Origin: an uncultured Paracoccaceae bacterium
Lineage (GTDB): Bacteria; Pseudomonadota; Alphaproteobacteria; Rhodobacterales; Rhodobacteraceae
Assembly (NCBI GenBank): GCA_947503925.1
Contig: CANNFQ010000001.1
Coordinates: 372,001 to 436,000, forward strand
Direction: 5' to 3'
Length of the DNA: 64,000 nt
The translations under genes were made by a program, and so were the position numbers. This document shows, piece by piece, positions 1 through 8,311 of this stretch (positions are counted from its first letter, which is position 1; each line of letters starts with the position of its first letter). The notes beneath the pieces were generated by a model. It was not told the DNA's origin and did not search any database. It was given only the letters and a program-made list of their open reading frames with translations.

Positions 1-267
1 GATATCGTCATCCGTCCACAGCACCTTAAGATCGATTTTGATCGGCATGGGCGCGGCCCGAACCCGACCCCGCAAGATGGCACCGCCGCACGCGGCGTGG
101 TTGAACGTGCCCGTTTCATGGGCGCATCCAGCCTTATTGAATTTCGGATGGAATATGACGGGTCGATTTTGCGGGCTGTCGTGCCGTCGGTCTTTCTGCC
201 GCAACCGGGCACCGCATTGTGGTTGATGATCCGGCGGGATAGGTGCTTTGTGTTTGTTCGGGCGTAA
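1..267 (+). CDS. ABC transporter ATP-binding protein, C-terminal end (partial)
   Basis: The window opens inside this gene; frame 1 reads 88 residues to a TAA at 265-267. The fragment begins with an IVIRPQ-like motif and continues with beta-rich sequence ending near the stop. This is the usual look of the C-terminal TOBE_2 domain that follows the nucleotide-binding domain in importer ATPases of the PotA/FbpC/MalK type. Walker motifs would lie upstream of the window, so the substrate (polyamine, iron, sugar or other) cannot be assigned. The stop codon is supplied by a perfect 26-bp palindrome. The family call is inference from the TOBE-like tail only. Confidence 0.7.
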   Translation, partial: DIVIRPQHLKIDFDRHGRGPNPTPQDGTAARGVVERARFMGASSLIEFRMEYDGSILRAVVPSVFLPQPGTALWLMIRRDRCFVFVRA

Positions 268-289
268 GATGGGTTTAAACCCATCTTAC
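264..289. repeat. 26-bp perfect palindrome overlapping a stop codon, copy 1
   Basis: The left arm GTAAGATGGGTTT is followed directly by its exact reverse complement. The TAA at 265-267 inside the left arm is the stop codon of the ABC ATPase. An identical copy lies at 48159-48184, again supplying a stop codon. It could act as a transcript-end hairpin, but no T-run follows, so I call it a repeat rather than a terminator. Confidence 0.9.
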
Positions 290-292
290 TGG

Positions 293-535
293 CTACTTCA
301 GCCGTGCCGCCCGTCCGCCACGTCGTTTCGTGATTTTGCCGGCGCGTGATGGCAATTCCGCCATGACGCCCTGGCGGGCTTGGGGTGTCATTCGTGACCA
401 GGCCCCGATTTCGTCAATCGTCCGCAGGCAGCCGGTGCAAAGCCGGCTTTCGGGATGGATCACGCAGACCTTGATGCAGGGGCTTTCAATCTCGGCCCGC
501 GACCAGATGTGATCGGTACTTTCGGATTTGGTCAC
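293..535 (-). CDS. DUF1289 domain-containing protein
   Basis: An 80-residue protein with the DUF1289 cysteine pattern: Cys20, Cys24, Cys33 and Cys36 (SPCIKVC ... CTGC), followed by a conserved Trp and a basic tail. Four cysteines in this spacing suggest a small metal- or cluster-binding fold, but the family's function is not established. The start is GTG; its GTGA overlaps the ruvX stop, so translation is probably coupled. It is the last gene of the minus-strand ccmI-ruvX-DUF1289 run, and its stop lies only a few bases from the palindrome at 264-289. Confidence 0.85.
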   Translation of the reverse strand: MTKSESTDHIWSRAEIESPCIKVCVIHPESRLCTGCLRTIDEIGAWSRMTPQARQGVMAELPSRAGKITKRRGGRAARLK

Positions 536-1008
536 ATTTCGCCTTTCAGATGCGCCAGACGATCCAGCATACCTTGCAAGATATACCCAGCCGCGACGTG
601 ATCAATGACCTCTGCGCGACGTTTTCGTGATGTATCTGCCGCTAATAGCGCACGTTCGGCAGCAACCGTGGACAAACGTTCGTCCCAGAAGGTGATTGGC
701 AGCGGCGTTAGTTTTTCCAGATTGCGGGCGAAGGCGCGGGTCGCCTGACAACGCGGTCCTTCTGATCCGTCCATATTCATCGGCAGCCCCAAGACGATCC
801 CGTTGACTAGTCGTGTGGTTGTCAGTTCCAACAGCATTGCAGCGTCCAGCCCGAATTTCCGCCGCTTGATCGTCTGGACCGGGGTGGCAATGGATCGCAT
901 GCTGTCAGATACGGCGACCCCGATGGTCTTGGTCCCAAGGTCAAGCCCGGCGATAGCGCCGAGCGGCGGCAAGGCAGCGGCGAAGGCGTCGGGCGTGTCG
1001 CAGATCAT
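532..1008 (-). CDS. ruvX: Putative pre-16S rRNA nuclease / Holliday junction resolvase RuvX (YqgF)
   Basis: A 158-residue YqgF/RuvX protein with an RNase H-like fold. It carries the N-terminal [15 protein letters not shown] motif with the first catalytic Asp, the [12 protein letters not shown] loop, the WDERLST motif and the C-terminal [10 protein letters not shown] helix with the last acidic residue. The family processes the 5' end of 16S rRNA and has also been proposed to resolve recombination junctions. I chose the ATG at 1008 because it overlaps the ccmI stop in an ATGA arrangement; a longer reading from 1155 would run through ccmI coding sequence and lacks homology. Length is normal for the family. 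Confidence 0.95.
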   Translation of the reverse strand: MICDTPDAFAAALPPLGAIAGLDLGTKTIGVAVSDSMRSIATPVQTIKRRKFGLDAAMLLELTTTRLVNGIVLGLPMNMDGSEGPRCQATRAFARNLEKLTPLPITFWDERLSTVAAERALLAADTSRKRRAEVIDHVAAGYILQGMLDRLAHLKGEM

Positions 1009-2201
1009 TCCAGTACACCGGCATCGCGTGCCGCATTGGTCAGAATTTCCATCCCGCGCATGCTGCTGACAAAGACCTGCTGCGCCTCGTGCCAGACTGT
1101 CCGCGCGGCCTCCTGATCGCCCAATACGCCATAGGCGCGGATCAACCGCGCCCAATCTTGCGCTGGCCCGCCTTCAGTGGCGAGCCGTTCGGCCAAACCG
1201 GCCACCATGCTGCCGATCATGGCTTGCTGGTCTTCGGATGACATCTGTGAAGCTGCATCCATGTCTTCAAAGCTTGGCCCCCGCGCCTCTGGCAGGGCAT
1301 ATTCCAGACCCGCCCGAAACGCCGCGTCCGAGATCAGAGCGCGCGCATTGGCCACGTGAAATTGGTTGGCATCGCCGTTTTCGACCACGTCGCGCCAAAT
1401 ACGGAAGGCCAGATCGGGCCGGTCGGTCTGATCATACATCGCCCCGAGGTAATAGCGGGCAGCGAGGTTGGTTTCATCGCGCTCCAGAATATCGCGCGCC
1501 AAGCTTTCTGCCTCGGGCGAGATGAACCCACCAGTGGCCACCACCATTAGATCAAGTTGAATGCGCAGATCGTTGATATCGGCTGCATCCCCTTTGATCC
1601 GCACGACATTTTGCTGTGCCACTGCAGCGGCCGCAAAGTTGCGCAATTCGGTTTCGTGAAACGCGAGCAACTCCCAGGCTTCCAGGTCATCGGGCCGGGT
1701 CGGTGCAATGGTCCGCAGCTGTGCAATGGCTTCAAGATAGTCGTCTGGCGCATCGATGGGGTCCAATGCGGGTGCGGCCTGTTCCAACTGGGCCTGCCCG
1801 GGGCGGTTGGCGCGCATTTCCGCGCTGGCCGCAAGTCGCGCCTCCAGCGGCAAGTCGCCATAGCCGGGTGCCCCCAGTTGCCAATAGATTCCGAAGCTGA
1901 CAATGCCGACGGCGATAACCGTCAGGAGCGACATCGCCATGGTCGGCGCTTTCTTGTCACTGGCTGGTGCTGCGGATTTATGGGCGGCCAGCAACCGACG
2001 CGCGATTTCAGTTTTTGTGCGCTCTGCTTCATCCGCGGCAAGAACGGCGCGGGCGACATCGCGGTCAATCTCGGCCAGTTGTGCGCGATAGATGGCGACA
2101 TCGGGGTTTTCTTTGATGATCGTCGGTGCACGCAAAAGCGGGGCGACAACAAGGGCCGCAACGACAAGGGTCAGGACAAAGCAGACAAGCCAGAAAACCA
2201 T
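1005..2201 (-). CDS. ccmI: c-type cytochrome biogenesis protein CcmI
   Basis: A 398-residue CcmI/CycH homologue. A transmembrane helix spans about residues 2-24, followed by a cytoplasmic leucine-zipper-like segment rich in Ala, Glu and Arg. A second helix lies near residues 90-112, and then comes a long periplasmic TPR-like domain. CcmI chaperones apocytochrome c to the heme ligation machinery. It heads the minus-strand run ccmI-ruvX-DUF1289 and is divergent from soxB, with about 195 bp between them. The other ccm genes of this window (ccmABCD and ccmG) are about 31 kb away. Confidence 0.93.
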   Translation of the reverse strand: MVFWLVCFVLTLVVAALVVAPLLRAPTIIKENPDVAIYRAQLAEIDRDVARAVLAADEAERTKTEIARRLLAAHKSAAPASDKKAPTMAMSLLTVIAVGIVSFGIYWQLGAPGYGDLPLEARLAASAEMRANRPGQAQLEQAAPALDPIDAPDDYLEAIAQLRTIAPTRPDDLEAWELLAFHETELRNFAAAAVAQQNVVRIKGDAADINDLRIQLDLMVVATGGFISPEAESLARDILERDETNLAARYYLGAMYDQTDRPDLAFRIWRDVVENGDANQFHVANARALISDAAFRAGLEYALPEARGPSFEDMDAASQMSSEDQQAMIGSMVAGLAERLATEGGPAQDWARLIRAYGVLGDQEAARTVWHEAQQVFVSSMRGMEILTNAARDAGVLE

Positions 2202-2396
2202 AATAAATCCGTCATATTTGTCTTGGGGACATAACGATGCAATCCCTTGGAGAAAAGCCCCTGCGACGACTTGGTATTTTCACCCATGTTCAACATGTCG
2301 TAAACGGGAGCGCAGACGCCGTTGGCAGTATCCTCTTTTTTCGCCGGGCCGTCCAAAAGATGGACAGCCCCGGTCAGTGCAATCAAGGATTCGCGC

Positions 2397-3641
2397 ATGA
2401 AACGTTACTCTGCTTTTGCTGTCGCTCGCGAGGCGATGCGCCATCACACGGGTTGGCAACGGGCCTGGGCCAAGGCGACCCCGAAGAAGAAATATGATGT
2501 GGTCATCGTGGGGGCGGGTGGTCATGGGTTGGCCACAGCCTATTATCTGGGCAAGAATTTTGGCATCACCAATGTCGCTATCCTGGAAAAGGGTTGGCTG
2601 GGGGGTGGCAATACCGGGCGTAATACGACGATCATCAGATCAAACTATCTGCAGGATCCATCGGCGGCGATCTATGAAAAGGCCCGCGGCCTTTATGAAA
2701 CGCTCAGCCAGGACCTGAACTACAACGTCATGTTCAGCCCGCGCGGTGTGATCATGCTGGCCCAGACACAACATGAGATACGCGGCTATCAGCGTACGGC
2801 CCATGCCAACGCATTGCAGGGCGTAGCCACTGAATGGATCGGTCCGGAGCGGGTGAAGGAACTATGCCCGATCATGAATATTGACGGGCCGCGTTATCCG
2901 GTCCTGGGTGGGCTGTGGCAGGCACGCGGCGGGACTGCGCGCCATGATGCTGTGGCCTGGGGCTACGCCCGTGCCTGTTCAGATATGGGCATGGATATCA
3001 TCCAGAAATGCGAAGTGACTGGCGTGAGGCAGGAAGCGGGCAAGGTCGTCGGTGTCGACACGTCACAAGGCCTGATTGATTGCGACAAGCTGGGCATGGT
3101 TGTTGCTGGCCATTCCGGCGTTCTGGCGCAGATGGCCGGGTTCAGGTTGCCGATTGAAAGCGTTGCCTTGCAGGCGCTGGTGTCAGAACCAATCAAGCCT
3201 TGCATGGATGTGGTGGTGATGGCCAACACCGTGCATGGTTATCTGTCCCAGTCTGATAAGGGCGAGATGGTGATCGGTGGCGGGACTGACGGCTACAACA
3301 ACTACACACAGCGCGGGTCATTTCACCATGTCGAAGAAACAGTGCGTGCGCTGGTTGAGACATTCCCGATGCTGTCACGGTTGAAAATGCTACGCCAATG
3401 GGGCGGGATCGTTGACGTGACAGGTGACCGGTCCCCGATCCTGTCAAAAACGCCTGTCGATGGGGTGTTTGTCAATTGCGGCTGGGGTACTGGCGGGTTC
3501 AAGGCAATCCCGGGATCCGGTTGGGCGATGGCCGAACTGATGGCCAAAGGGCAATCACCGTTGACTGACGAGTTCAGCATGTTCCGGTTCCGGGATGGCA
3601 AGTTCATCGACGAAAGCGTTGCAGCCGGGGTTGCACATTGA
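2397..3641 (+). CDS. soxB: Sarcosine oxidase subunit beta
   Basis: A 414-residue flavoprotein subunit of heterotetrameric sarcosine oxidase, which demethylates sarcosine to glycine with tetrahydrofolate and oxygen. The dinucleotide motif VVIVGAGGHGLATAYYLG lies near residues 35-52. His183 (ARHDAVAWGY) is where the family's covalent FMN-linking histidine is expected; that assignment is inference. The C-terminal GWGTGGFKAIPGSG loop is typical. The ATG at 2397 has an AAGGA 7 bases upstream; the frame is open further upstream but without homology. Unusually, about 700 bp separate it from soxD. Confidence 0.95.
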   Translation: MKRYSAFAVAREAMRHHTGWQRAWAKATPKKKYDVVIVGAGGHGLATAYYLGKNFGITNVAILEKGWLGGGNTGRNTTIIRSNYLQDPSAAIYEKARGLYETLSQDLNYNVMFSPRGVIMLAQTQHEIRGYQRTAHANALQGVATEWIGPERVKELCPIMNIDGPRYPVLGGLWQARGGTARHDAVAWGYARACSDMGMDIIQKCEVTGVRQEAGKVVGVDTSQGLIDCDKLGMVVAGHSGVLAQMAGFRLPIESVALQALVSEPIKPCMDVVVMANTVHGYLSQSDKGEMVIGGGTDGYNNYTQRGSFHHVEETVRALVETFPMLSRLKMLRQWGGIVDVTGDRSPILSKTPVDGVFVNCGWGTGGFKAIPGSGWAMAELMAKGQSPLTDEFSMFRFRDGKFIDESVAAGVAH

Positions 3642-4014
3642 TGAATGGCGTTTTGCAGGAAGAGTGGTCTGGGGCAACTGACGCCTCAGCTTTTGGGGCC
3701 AATGTCCTGACCGCTGCCCCGCTCATCAAAGGAATGATCAAAGGGGTTGATGTCATCATCCAAGACATGCCCGCGCAGCCAGTCAATCATCATCGAGATG
3801 ATTGCCGCTGTCAGCAAGCCGCCAACTATGATCAACAAAAGTTCCATAAACCTAAATTAACAAGCGCATTCACAATTGCGACCCCGGCGGGTGTTGGCCC
3901 AGCCGAATCGGCGGATTTGGCCATGATTGGCCGAAAAGAACCGGGGAATCCCGCGCATATTCCACTTTTTCAAACATGTGGCTTTATGGTTGCATCTGAA
4001 ACGGAGGAATCCTC
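3642..4014 (+). other. Gap between soxB and the 70-aa gene
   Basis: The only coding candidate in these 373 bases is the minus-strand 53-residue ORF at 3686-3847. The right-hand part (about 3860-4000) is presumably the promoter of the small gene at 4015, which has a strong GGAGGA ribosome site. I see no convincing terminator after soxB. Confidence 0.5.
3686..3847 (-). CDS. Possible small membrane protein, 53 aa
   Basis: A short minus-strand ORF with a hydrophobic N-terminal helix (LLLIIVGGLLTAAIISMMI, about residues 3-21), then WLRGH and an acidic tail. This is the arrangement of a single-pass inner-membrane microprotein. It lies in the 373-bp gap between soxB and the next plus-strand gene. 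The ribosome binding site is weak (AGG close to the ATG at 3847), and no family is recognised. A plus-strand reading across the same bases looks like a shadow. It may be a real conserved roseobacter microprotein or chance. Confidence 0.4.
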   Translation of the reverse strand: MELLLIIVGGLLTAAIISMMIDWLRGHVLDDDINPFDHSFDERGSGQDIGPKS

Positions 4015-4227
4015 ATGGTTGACTACACCCAATCGAAATCAAGCAGCAGTGGCGGCATTGGTTTCATCATTGCGGCCGTTATCGTTGTTCTTGTGCTGCT
4101 CTTCGCGCTCTTTGCTGGTGGTTCTGTCGAAACAACAACAGATCCTGCCGCAGTCGGCACCACAGAAACTGCACCGCTTGCTGACGACACGGCACCTGCT
4201 GTCCCAACGGCGCCAGCAACAGAATAA
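4015..4227 (+). CDS. Small single-pass membrane protein, unknown function
   Basis: A 70-residue protein with a short polar serine-rich N-terminus, one transmembrane helix (IGFIIAAVIVVLVLLFALFA, about residues 15-34) and a Thr/Ala/Pro-rich low-complexity tail probably exposed to the periplasm. A strong ribosome site (GGAGGA) precedes the ATG. It has its own rho-independent terminator at 4252-4280, so it appears to be an independent unit placed between soxB and soxDAG. No family recognised; a role with sarcosine oxidase is not implied by sequence. Confidence 0.75.
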   Translation: MVDYTQSKSSSSGGIGFIIAAVIVVLVLLFALFAGGSVETTTDPAAVGTTETAPLADDTAPAVPTAPATE

Positions 4228-4251
4228 GACCACTCACCGGACTGAACCACG

Positions 4252-4280
4252 AGGCGGGCGCAGCAATGCGCTCGCCTTTT
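4252..4280 (+). terminator. Rho-independent terminator after the 70-aa membrane protein gene
   Basis: Arms AGGCGGGCGCA and TGCGCTCGCCT pair with one G-T wobble around a GCAA loop and run into TTTT. The hairpin separates the small gene from soxDAG, which therefore probably has its own promoter in 4281-4347. Confidence 0.85.
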
Positions 4281-4347
4281 GCATGTCCGCATGGCGCATT
4301 GTTTGCCGCCCGGACCTGCGCCCCAATTCCCAAACTGAGGTTTCGCC

Positions 4348-4677
4348 ATGCTGACCCTGCATTGCCCCTGTTGCGGCGTCGATGCCGATGAAACTGACCT
4401 GCATGCCGGTGGAGAAGCCCACCTGAAACGCTATGGTCCCGGATCAAGCGATGCGCAGTTCGAGGAGTACCTGTTCATGCGCGAAAACCCCAAGGGCGTG
4501 CATTTCGAACGCTGGCGTCACGTCTATGGCTGCGGCAAGTGGTTTCTGGCCGCCCGCTGCACCAATACGCTAGAGGTGTTTGGCACCTATCCCGCGCAAA
4601 CGCTGGAACCCCCGCAACATATCAAGGACGCAATCAGCGCCAAACGCCCGGGCTGGGTATGGAGGGAATTCACATGA
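4348..4677 (+). CDS. soxD: Sarcosine oxidase subunit delta
   Basis: A 109-residue SoxD. It has Cys6 and Cys9 (CPCCG) and later His58 and Cys62 (RHVYGCGKW), matching the Cys2-His-Cys zinc site known for this small subunit of heterotetrameric sarcosine oxidase. A GAGG ribosome site precedes the ATG by a suitable distance. The stop overlaps the soxA start (ATGA at 4674-4677), indicating translational coupling. The subunit stabilises the complex and carries no catalytic flavin. Confidence 0.95.
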   Translation: MLTLHCPCCGVDADETDLHAGGEAHLKRYGPGSSDAQFEEYLFMRENPKGVHFERWRHVYGCGKWFLAARCTNTLEVFGTYPAQTLEPPQHIKDAISAKRPGWVWREFT

Positions 4678-7600
4678 GCACCCGTCTGGCAGATCAAGGC
4701 AAGCTGATCAATCGCAGCAAAGCAATGGATTTCACCTTTAACGGCAAGCAATTGCGCGGCTATGAGGGTGATACGTTGGCATCGGCCCTGCTGGCCAATG
4801 ACCAGATGCTGGTCGGGCGTTCATTCAAATACCACCGCCCGCGTGGCGTTGTCGCCTCTGGCGCGGAAGAGCCCAACGGTCTGGTCAATATGGGGCAGGG
4901 CAGCACGTTTGAACCAAACCAGCGCGTTACCACAACCCCGCTTTTTGCGGGGCTGTCAGCGACGTCGCAAAACCACTGGCCCAGTCTGGAATTTGACGTG
5001 GGCGCGATCAACAAGCATTTGTCGCGCTTCCTGCCTGCCGGCTTCTATTACAAGATGTTCATGTATCCGCGCCCATTCTGGAAGCATGTCTATGAACCTT
5101 TCATCCGCCAGTCGGCGGGCCTCGGTAAGGCGCCCAAGGATCGTGATGCCGATACCTATGAGCATTTCAACATCCATGTTGATGTTCTGGTTGTTGGTGG
5201 TGGTATTGCCGGTCTGGCGGCGGCTGTTGCCGCAGGTGAGCGCGGCGCGCGGGTTCTGTTGTTGGAACAGACCGCCCATTGGGGTGGCCGCGCTGTTGTG
5301 GACGGGCCGGGAATTGACGGGAAACCCGCCGATGATTGGATTAAAAGCGCCGTGGAAGCGCTTGAAAATATGCCGAATGTTGAGTTACGACTGCGCGCAA
5401 TGGGGGCAGGCGTCTATGATCACGGCTATGCGTTGGCCTATGAGCGCCTGACTGACCATGCCCCCGATATGGATGGCCCGCGCCACCGCTTGTGGCGCAT
5501 TCGGGCCGAGCAGATCGTCACCGCGACGGGTGCGATTGAACGGCCGCTTTCCTTTGCGGGCAATGACATTCCGGGTGTGCTGCTGGCCGCTGCTGTCCGC
5601 GATTATGTGGTGAATTTTGGTGTATCCATTGGTGATCGCACGGTGGTTGTGACCAACAATGATGATGCCTATCGGACGGCCCTGACCCTGAAGGCCGCCG
5701 GGCTTGATGTACCCGCCATTATAGATGCCCGCCCTGATCCGACAGGGCCTTTGATCGACGAGGCGCGCGCCTTGGGTATCCGTGTCGAGGCGGGCAAAGG
5801 CATTGCCAAGGTCAAAGGCGGCAAGAGGGTCACCGGCGTCGCGGTTTGTGCGCAGGCTGGTGAAGGCGCTGTGCTGGAAGAGATTGCCTGCGATTGTGTA
5901 GCCATGTCTGGCGGCTGGTCCCCGGTTGTGCATCTGTGGTCCCATTGCGGCGGCAAACTGATGTGGGATACTGATCAGGCCATGTTCCGGCCCGACCCCG
6001 AACGGCCACCTACCGGCGCGCAGGGTGAGGCGAATGTCATCACCGCAGGTATTGCCAACGGGCATCTGTTCACAGCAGAGGCCATTGGCGACGGCTGGGC
6101 CGCTGGTCGTGCCGCCGCCAAGGCCGCCGGTCATGCCAAGCGTGGCGGGCAGGCCCCATTGGGTGTGGATGCCGAAGAGGGGCCAATCGCCCCGGTTTGG
6201 TTGATGCCGCAAGGGGCGAGCCAGGCGCTCCGGTCAAAGGCCTGGCTGGATTTCCAGAACGATGTGAAGGTCAGCGATGTGCAACTGGCCGCACAAGAAG
6301 GCTTCGAAAGCGTCGAACATGCCAAGCGGTACACCACCTTGGGTATGGCAACGGATCAGGGAAAGCTCAGCAATATCAACGGCCTTGCGATCCTTTCTAA
6401 ATCACTGGACGCCGACATTCCTGATGTCGGTACAACGACCTTCCGCCCGCCTTACACGCCCATTTCGCTGGGTGCGATTGCAGGCGATGCGCGCGGTCCA
6501 CTGTTCCAGCCTGTGCGCCAGACGCCGATGTCGGATTGGCACAATGACAATGGCGCTGACAATGAACCTGTCGGCCAATGGCGCAGGCCCTATGCATATA
6601 TTCGCGATGGTGAAACCGTGCATGACGCGGTCAATCGTGAGGTCAAGAATACGCGCGAAAACCTTGGCCTGCTGGACGCATCCACTCTTGGCAAGCTGAT
6701 CGTCAAAGGGCCGGATGCGGGCCGTTTCCTCGATATGATGTATACCAACATGATGTCCACGCTGCCCGTCGGCAAATGTCGCTATGGGCTGATGTGTTCC
6801 GAAAACGGTTTCCTGATGGATGACGGTGTTGTCGTGCGGATGTCCGACGATACATGGCTGTGCCACACAACCACGGGCGGGGCGGAAAGCATACACGCTC
6901 ATATGGAAGACTGGCTGCAATGCGAATGGTGGGACTGGAAGGTCTACGTCGCCAATGTGACTGAGCAATATGCGCAGATCGCCGTTGTTGGCCCAAATGC
7001 GCGCAAGGTTTTGCAGAAACTGGGCGGCATGGATGTCTCGGCCGAGGCGCTGCCATTCATGCAATGGGCAGACGGCAAGATTGGCGATTTTGATGCGCGG
7101 GTTTTCCGTATCTCGTTCTCGGGTGAGCTATCATACGAAATTGCGGTGCCAGCAGGGCAGGGCCGCGCGTTCTGGGATGCGCTGATGGCAGCGGGTGAGG
7201 AATTCGGGATCATGCCTTACGGTACGGAATGCCTGCACGTACTGCGCGCCGAAAAGGGTTTCATCATGATCGGTGACGAAACCGACGGGACAGTGATCCC
7301 GCAGGATTTGAACCTTGGGTGGGCGCTGTCGAAGAAGAAAGAGGATTATCTGGGCAAGCGTGCCCATACCCGCAGCCATATGGCTGACCTGAACCGATGG
7401 AAACTGGTGGGGCTGGAAACGCTGGATGGGTCCGTGTTGCCCGATGGCGCCTATGCAATTGCGGATGGCGAAAATGAAAACGGGCAACGCAACACGCAAG
7501 GCCGTGTGACCTCCACCTACTACTCTTCAAATCTGGGCCGTGGCATCGCCATGGGGTTGGTTCATAACGGGCCGGAACGGATGGGTGATGTGATCAGTTT

Positions 7601-7685
7601 CAACAAGGTTGATGGCGGCACGGTGGAAACCAAGATCGTTGATCCGGTGTTCTATGATAAAGAAGGGGAGAAGCAGAATGTCTAA
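4674..7685 (+). CDS. soxA: Sarcosine oxidase subunit alpha
   Basis: A 1003-residue SoxA of normal length. The N-terminal part carries the FNGKQLRGYEGDTLASALLAN motif area of the ferredoxin-like domain. An NAD-binding motif (VVGGGIAGLAAAV) lies near residue 172, followed by an amine-oxidoreductase region. From about residue 640 there is a GcvT-like aminomethyltransferase domain that uses tetrahydrofolate to capture the methyl group. The start is the ATG overlapping the soxD stop; an upstream in-frame ATG at 4539 lies within soxD and is rejected. The stop lies 8 nt inside soxG. Confidence 0.96.
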   Translation: MSTRLADQGKLINRSKAMDFTFNGKQLRGYEGDTLASALLANDQMLVGRSFKYHRPRGVVASGAEEPNGLVNMGQGSTFEPNQRVTTTPLFAGLSATSQNHWPSLEFDVGAINKHLSRFLPAGFYYKMFMYPRPFWKHVYEPFIRQSAGLGKAPKDRDADTYEHFNIHVDVLVVGGGIAGLAAAVAAGERGARVLLLEQTAHWGGRAVVDGPGIDGKPADDWIKSAVEALENMPNVELRLRAMGAGVYDHGYALAYERLTDHAPDMDGPRHRLWRIRAEQIVTATGAIERPLSFAGNDIPGVLLAAAVRDYVVNFGVSIGDRTVVVTNNDDAYRTALTLKAAGLDVPAIIDARPDPTGPLIDEARALGIRVEAGKGIAKVKGGKRVTGVAVCAQAGEGAVLEEIACDCVAMSGGWSPVVHLWSHCGGKLMWDTDQAMFRPDPERPPTGAQGEANVITAGIANGHLFTAEAIGDGWAAGRAAAKAAGHAKRGGQAPLGVDAEEGPIAPVWLMPQGASQALRSKAWLDFQNDVKVSDVQLAAQEGFESVEHAKRYTTLGMATDQGKLSNINGLAILSKSLDADIPDVGTTTFRPPYTPISLGAIAGDARGPLFQPVRQTPMSDWHNDNGADNEPVGQWRRPYAYIRDGETVHDAVNREVKNTRENLGLLDASTLGKLIVKGPDAGRFLDMMYTNMMSTLPVGKCRYGLMCSENGFLMDDGVVVRMSDDTWLCHTTTGGAESIHAHMEDWLQCEWWDWKVYVANVTEQYAQIAVVGPNARKVLQKLGGMDVSAEALPFMQWADGKIGDFDARVFRISFSGELSYEIAVPAGQGRAFWDALMAAGEEFGIMPYGTECLHVLRAEKGFIMIGDETDGTVIPQDLNLGWALSKKKEDYLGKRAHTRSHMADLNRWKLVGLETLDGSVLPDGAYAIADGENENGQRNTQGRVTSTYYSSNLGRGIAMGLVHNGPERMGDVISFNKVDGGTVETKIVDPVFYDKEGEKQNV

Positions 7686-8250
7686 TGCTGTCAGTGCATT
7701 GCAGGCCCGTGTTGCCTCCGGTGAGGTGACGATCCGCGAGGACGGATTGCGCGGCATGATCATCCTGCGGGGTGATCTTGCGTCCAAGAAGTTGCGCAAC
7801 GTCTGCAAAACGGTGACCGGCGTTGCCGTGCCTGCGCAGGGGCAGGCGGACGTCACCGGCGACAAGGGCCTATGCTGGATGTCCCCGGATGAATTACTGG
7901 TGCTTGTGCCCTATGCTGAGGTTGACGAGGCATTGGCTGCGATCGACAAGGCGCTGGATGGCGAGCATTACCTTGCTGAAAACGTGTCTGATGCCCGCGC
8001 GCTGATCCATGTCGAAGGGGCCTTCGCCCGCGAGGTCATGGCGAAGCTGGCCCCCGTTGATTTGCACCCTGACAGTTTCAAACCGGGTGATTTCCGCCGC
8101 ACACGGCTGGCACAGGCCGCCGCCGCCTTCTGGATGCGTGATGAGGATACGTTTGAGGTGATTTGCTTTCGTTCCGTCGCTGAATATGTGTTTGGGTTGC
8201 TGGCCCAAAGTGCAAAGGAAGGGCCTGTCGGGTATTTTGCCAAGACCTAG
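7678..8250 (+). CDS. soxG: Sarcosine oxidase subunit gamma
   Basis: A 190-residue SoxG, the fourth subunit of heterotetrameric sarcosine oxidase and distantly GcvT-like. Motifs such as WMSPDELLVLVPY, a DARALIHVEG segment and a C-terminal FRSVAEYVFGLL agree with the family. The ATG at 7678 overlaps the end of soxA by 8 nt and has AGGGGAG just upstream, so it is translationally coupled. A GC-rich hairpin follows 7 bases after the stop. Confidence 0.93.
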   Translation: MSNAVSALQARVASGEVTIREDGLRGMIILRGDLASKKLRNVCKTVTGVAVPAQGQADVTGDKGLCWMSPDELLVLVPYAEVDEALAAIDKALDGEHYLAENVSDARALIHVEGAFAREVMAKLAPVDLHPDSFKPGDFRRTRLAQAAAAFWMRDEDTFEVICFRSVAEYVFGLLAQSAKEGPVGYFAKT

Positions 8251-8257
8251 GGTTTCG

Positions 8258-8275
8258 GCGGTCGCCTGCGACCGC
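8258..8275. terminator. Tight GC hairpin after soxG (weak terminator candidate)
   Basis: GCGGTCGC and GCGACCGC pair perfectly around a 2-base CT (4-base if the last pair opens). No T-run follows on either strand, so it may be an mRNA 3' stabiliser rather than an intrinsic terminator. Confidence 0.4.
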
Positions 8276-8311
8276 TAGGATTGGCGAAAGAATTGTTATT
8301 CGGAGGTCCTG

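Noticed and set aside
1557..2234. A 225-residue plus-strand ORF antisense to ccmI
   Set aside because: ccmI is clearly identified on the other strand; this frame is a shadow.
3638..4354. A 238-residue plus-strand ORF spanning the soxB-soxD gap
   Set aside because: It overlaps the well-supported 70-aa gene in another frame, crosses its terminator and has low-complexity wording with no family signature.
5385..6212. A 275-residue minus-strand ORF antisense to soxA
   Set aside because: Shadow of soxA; no ribosome site, no family signature.
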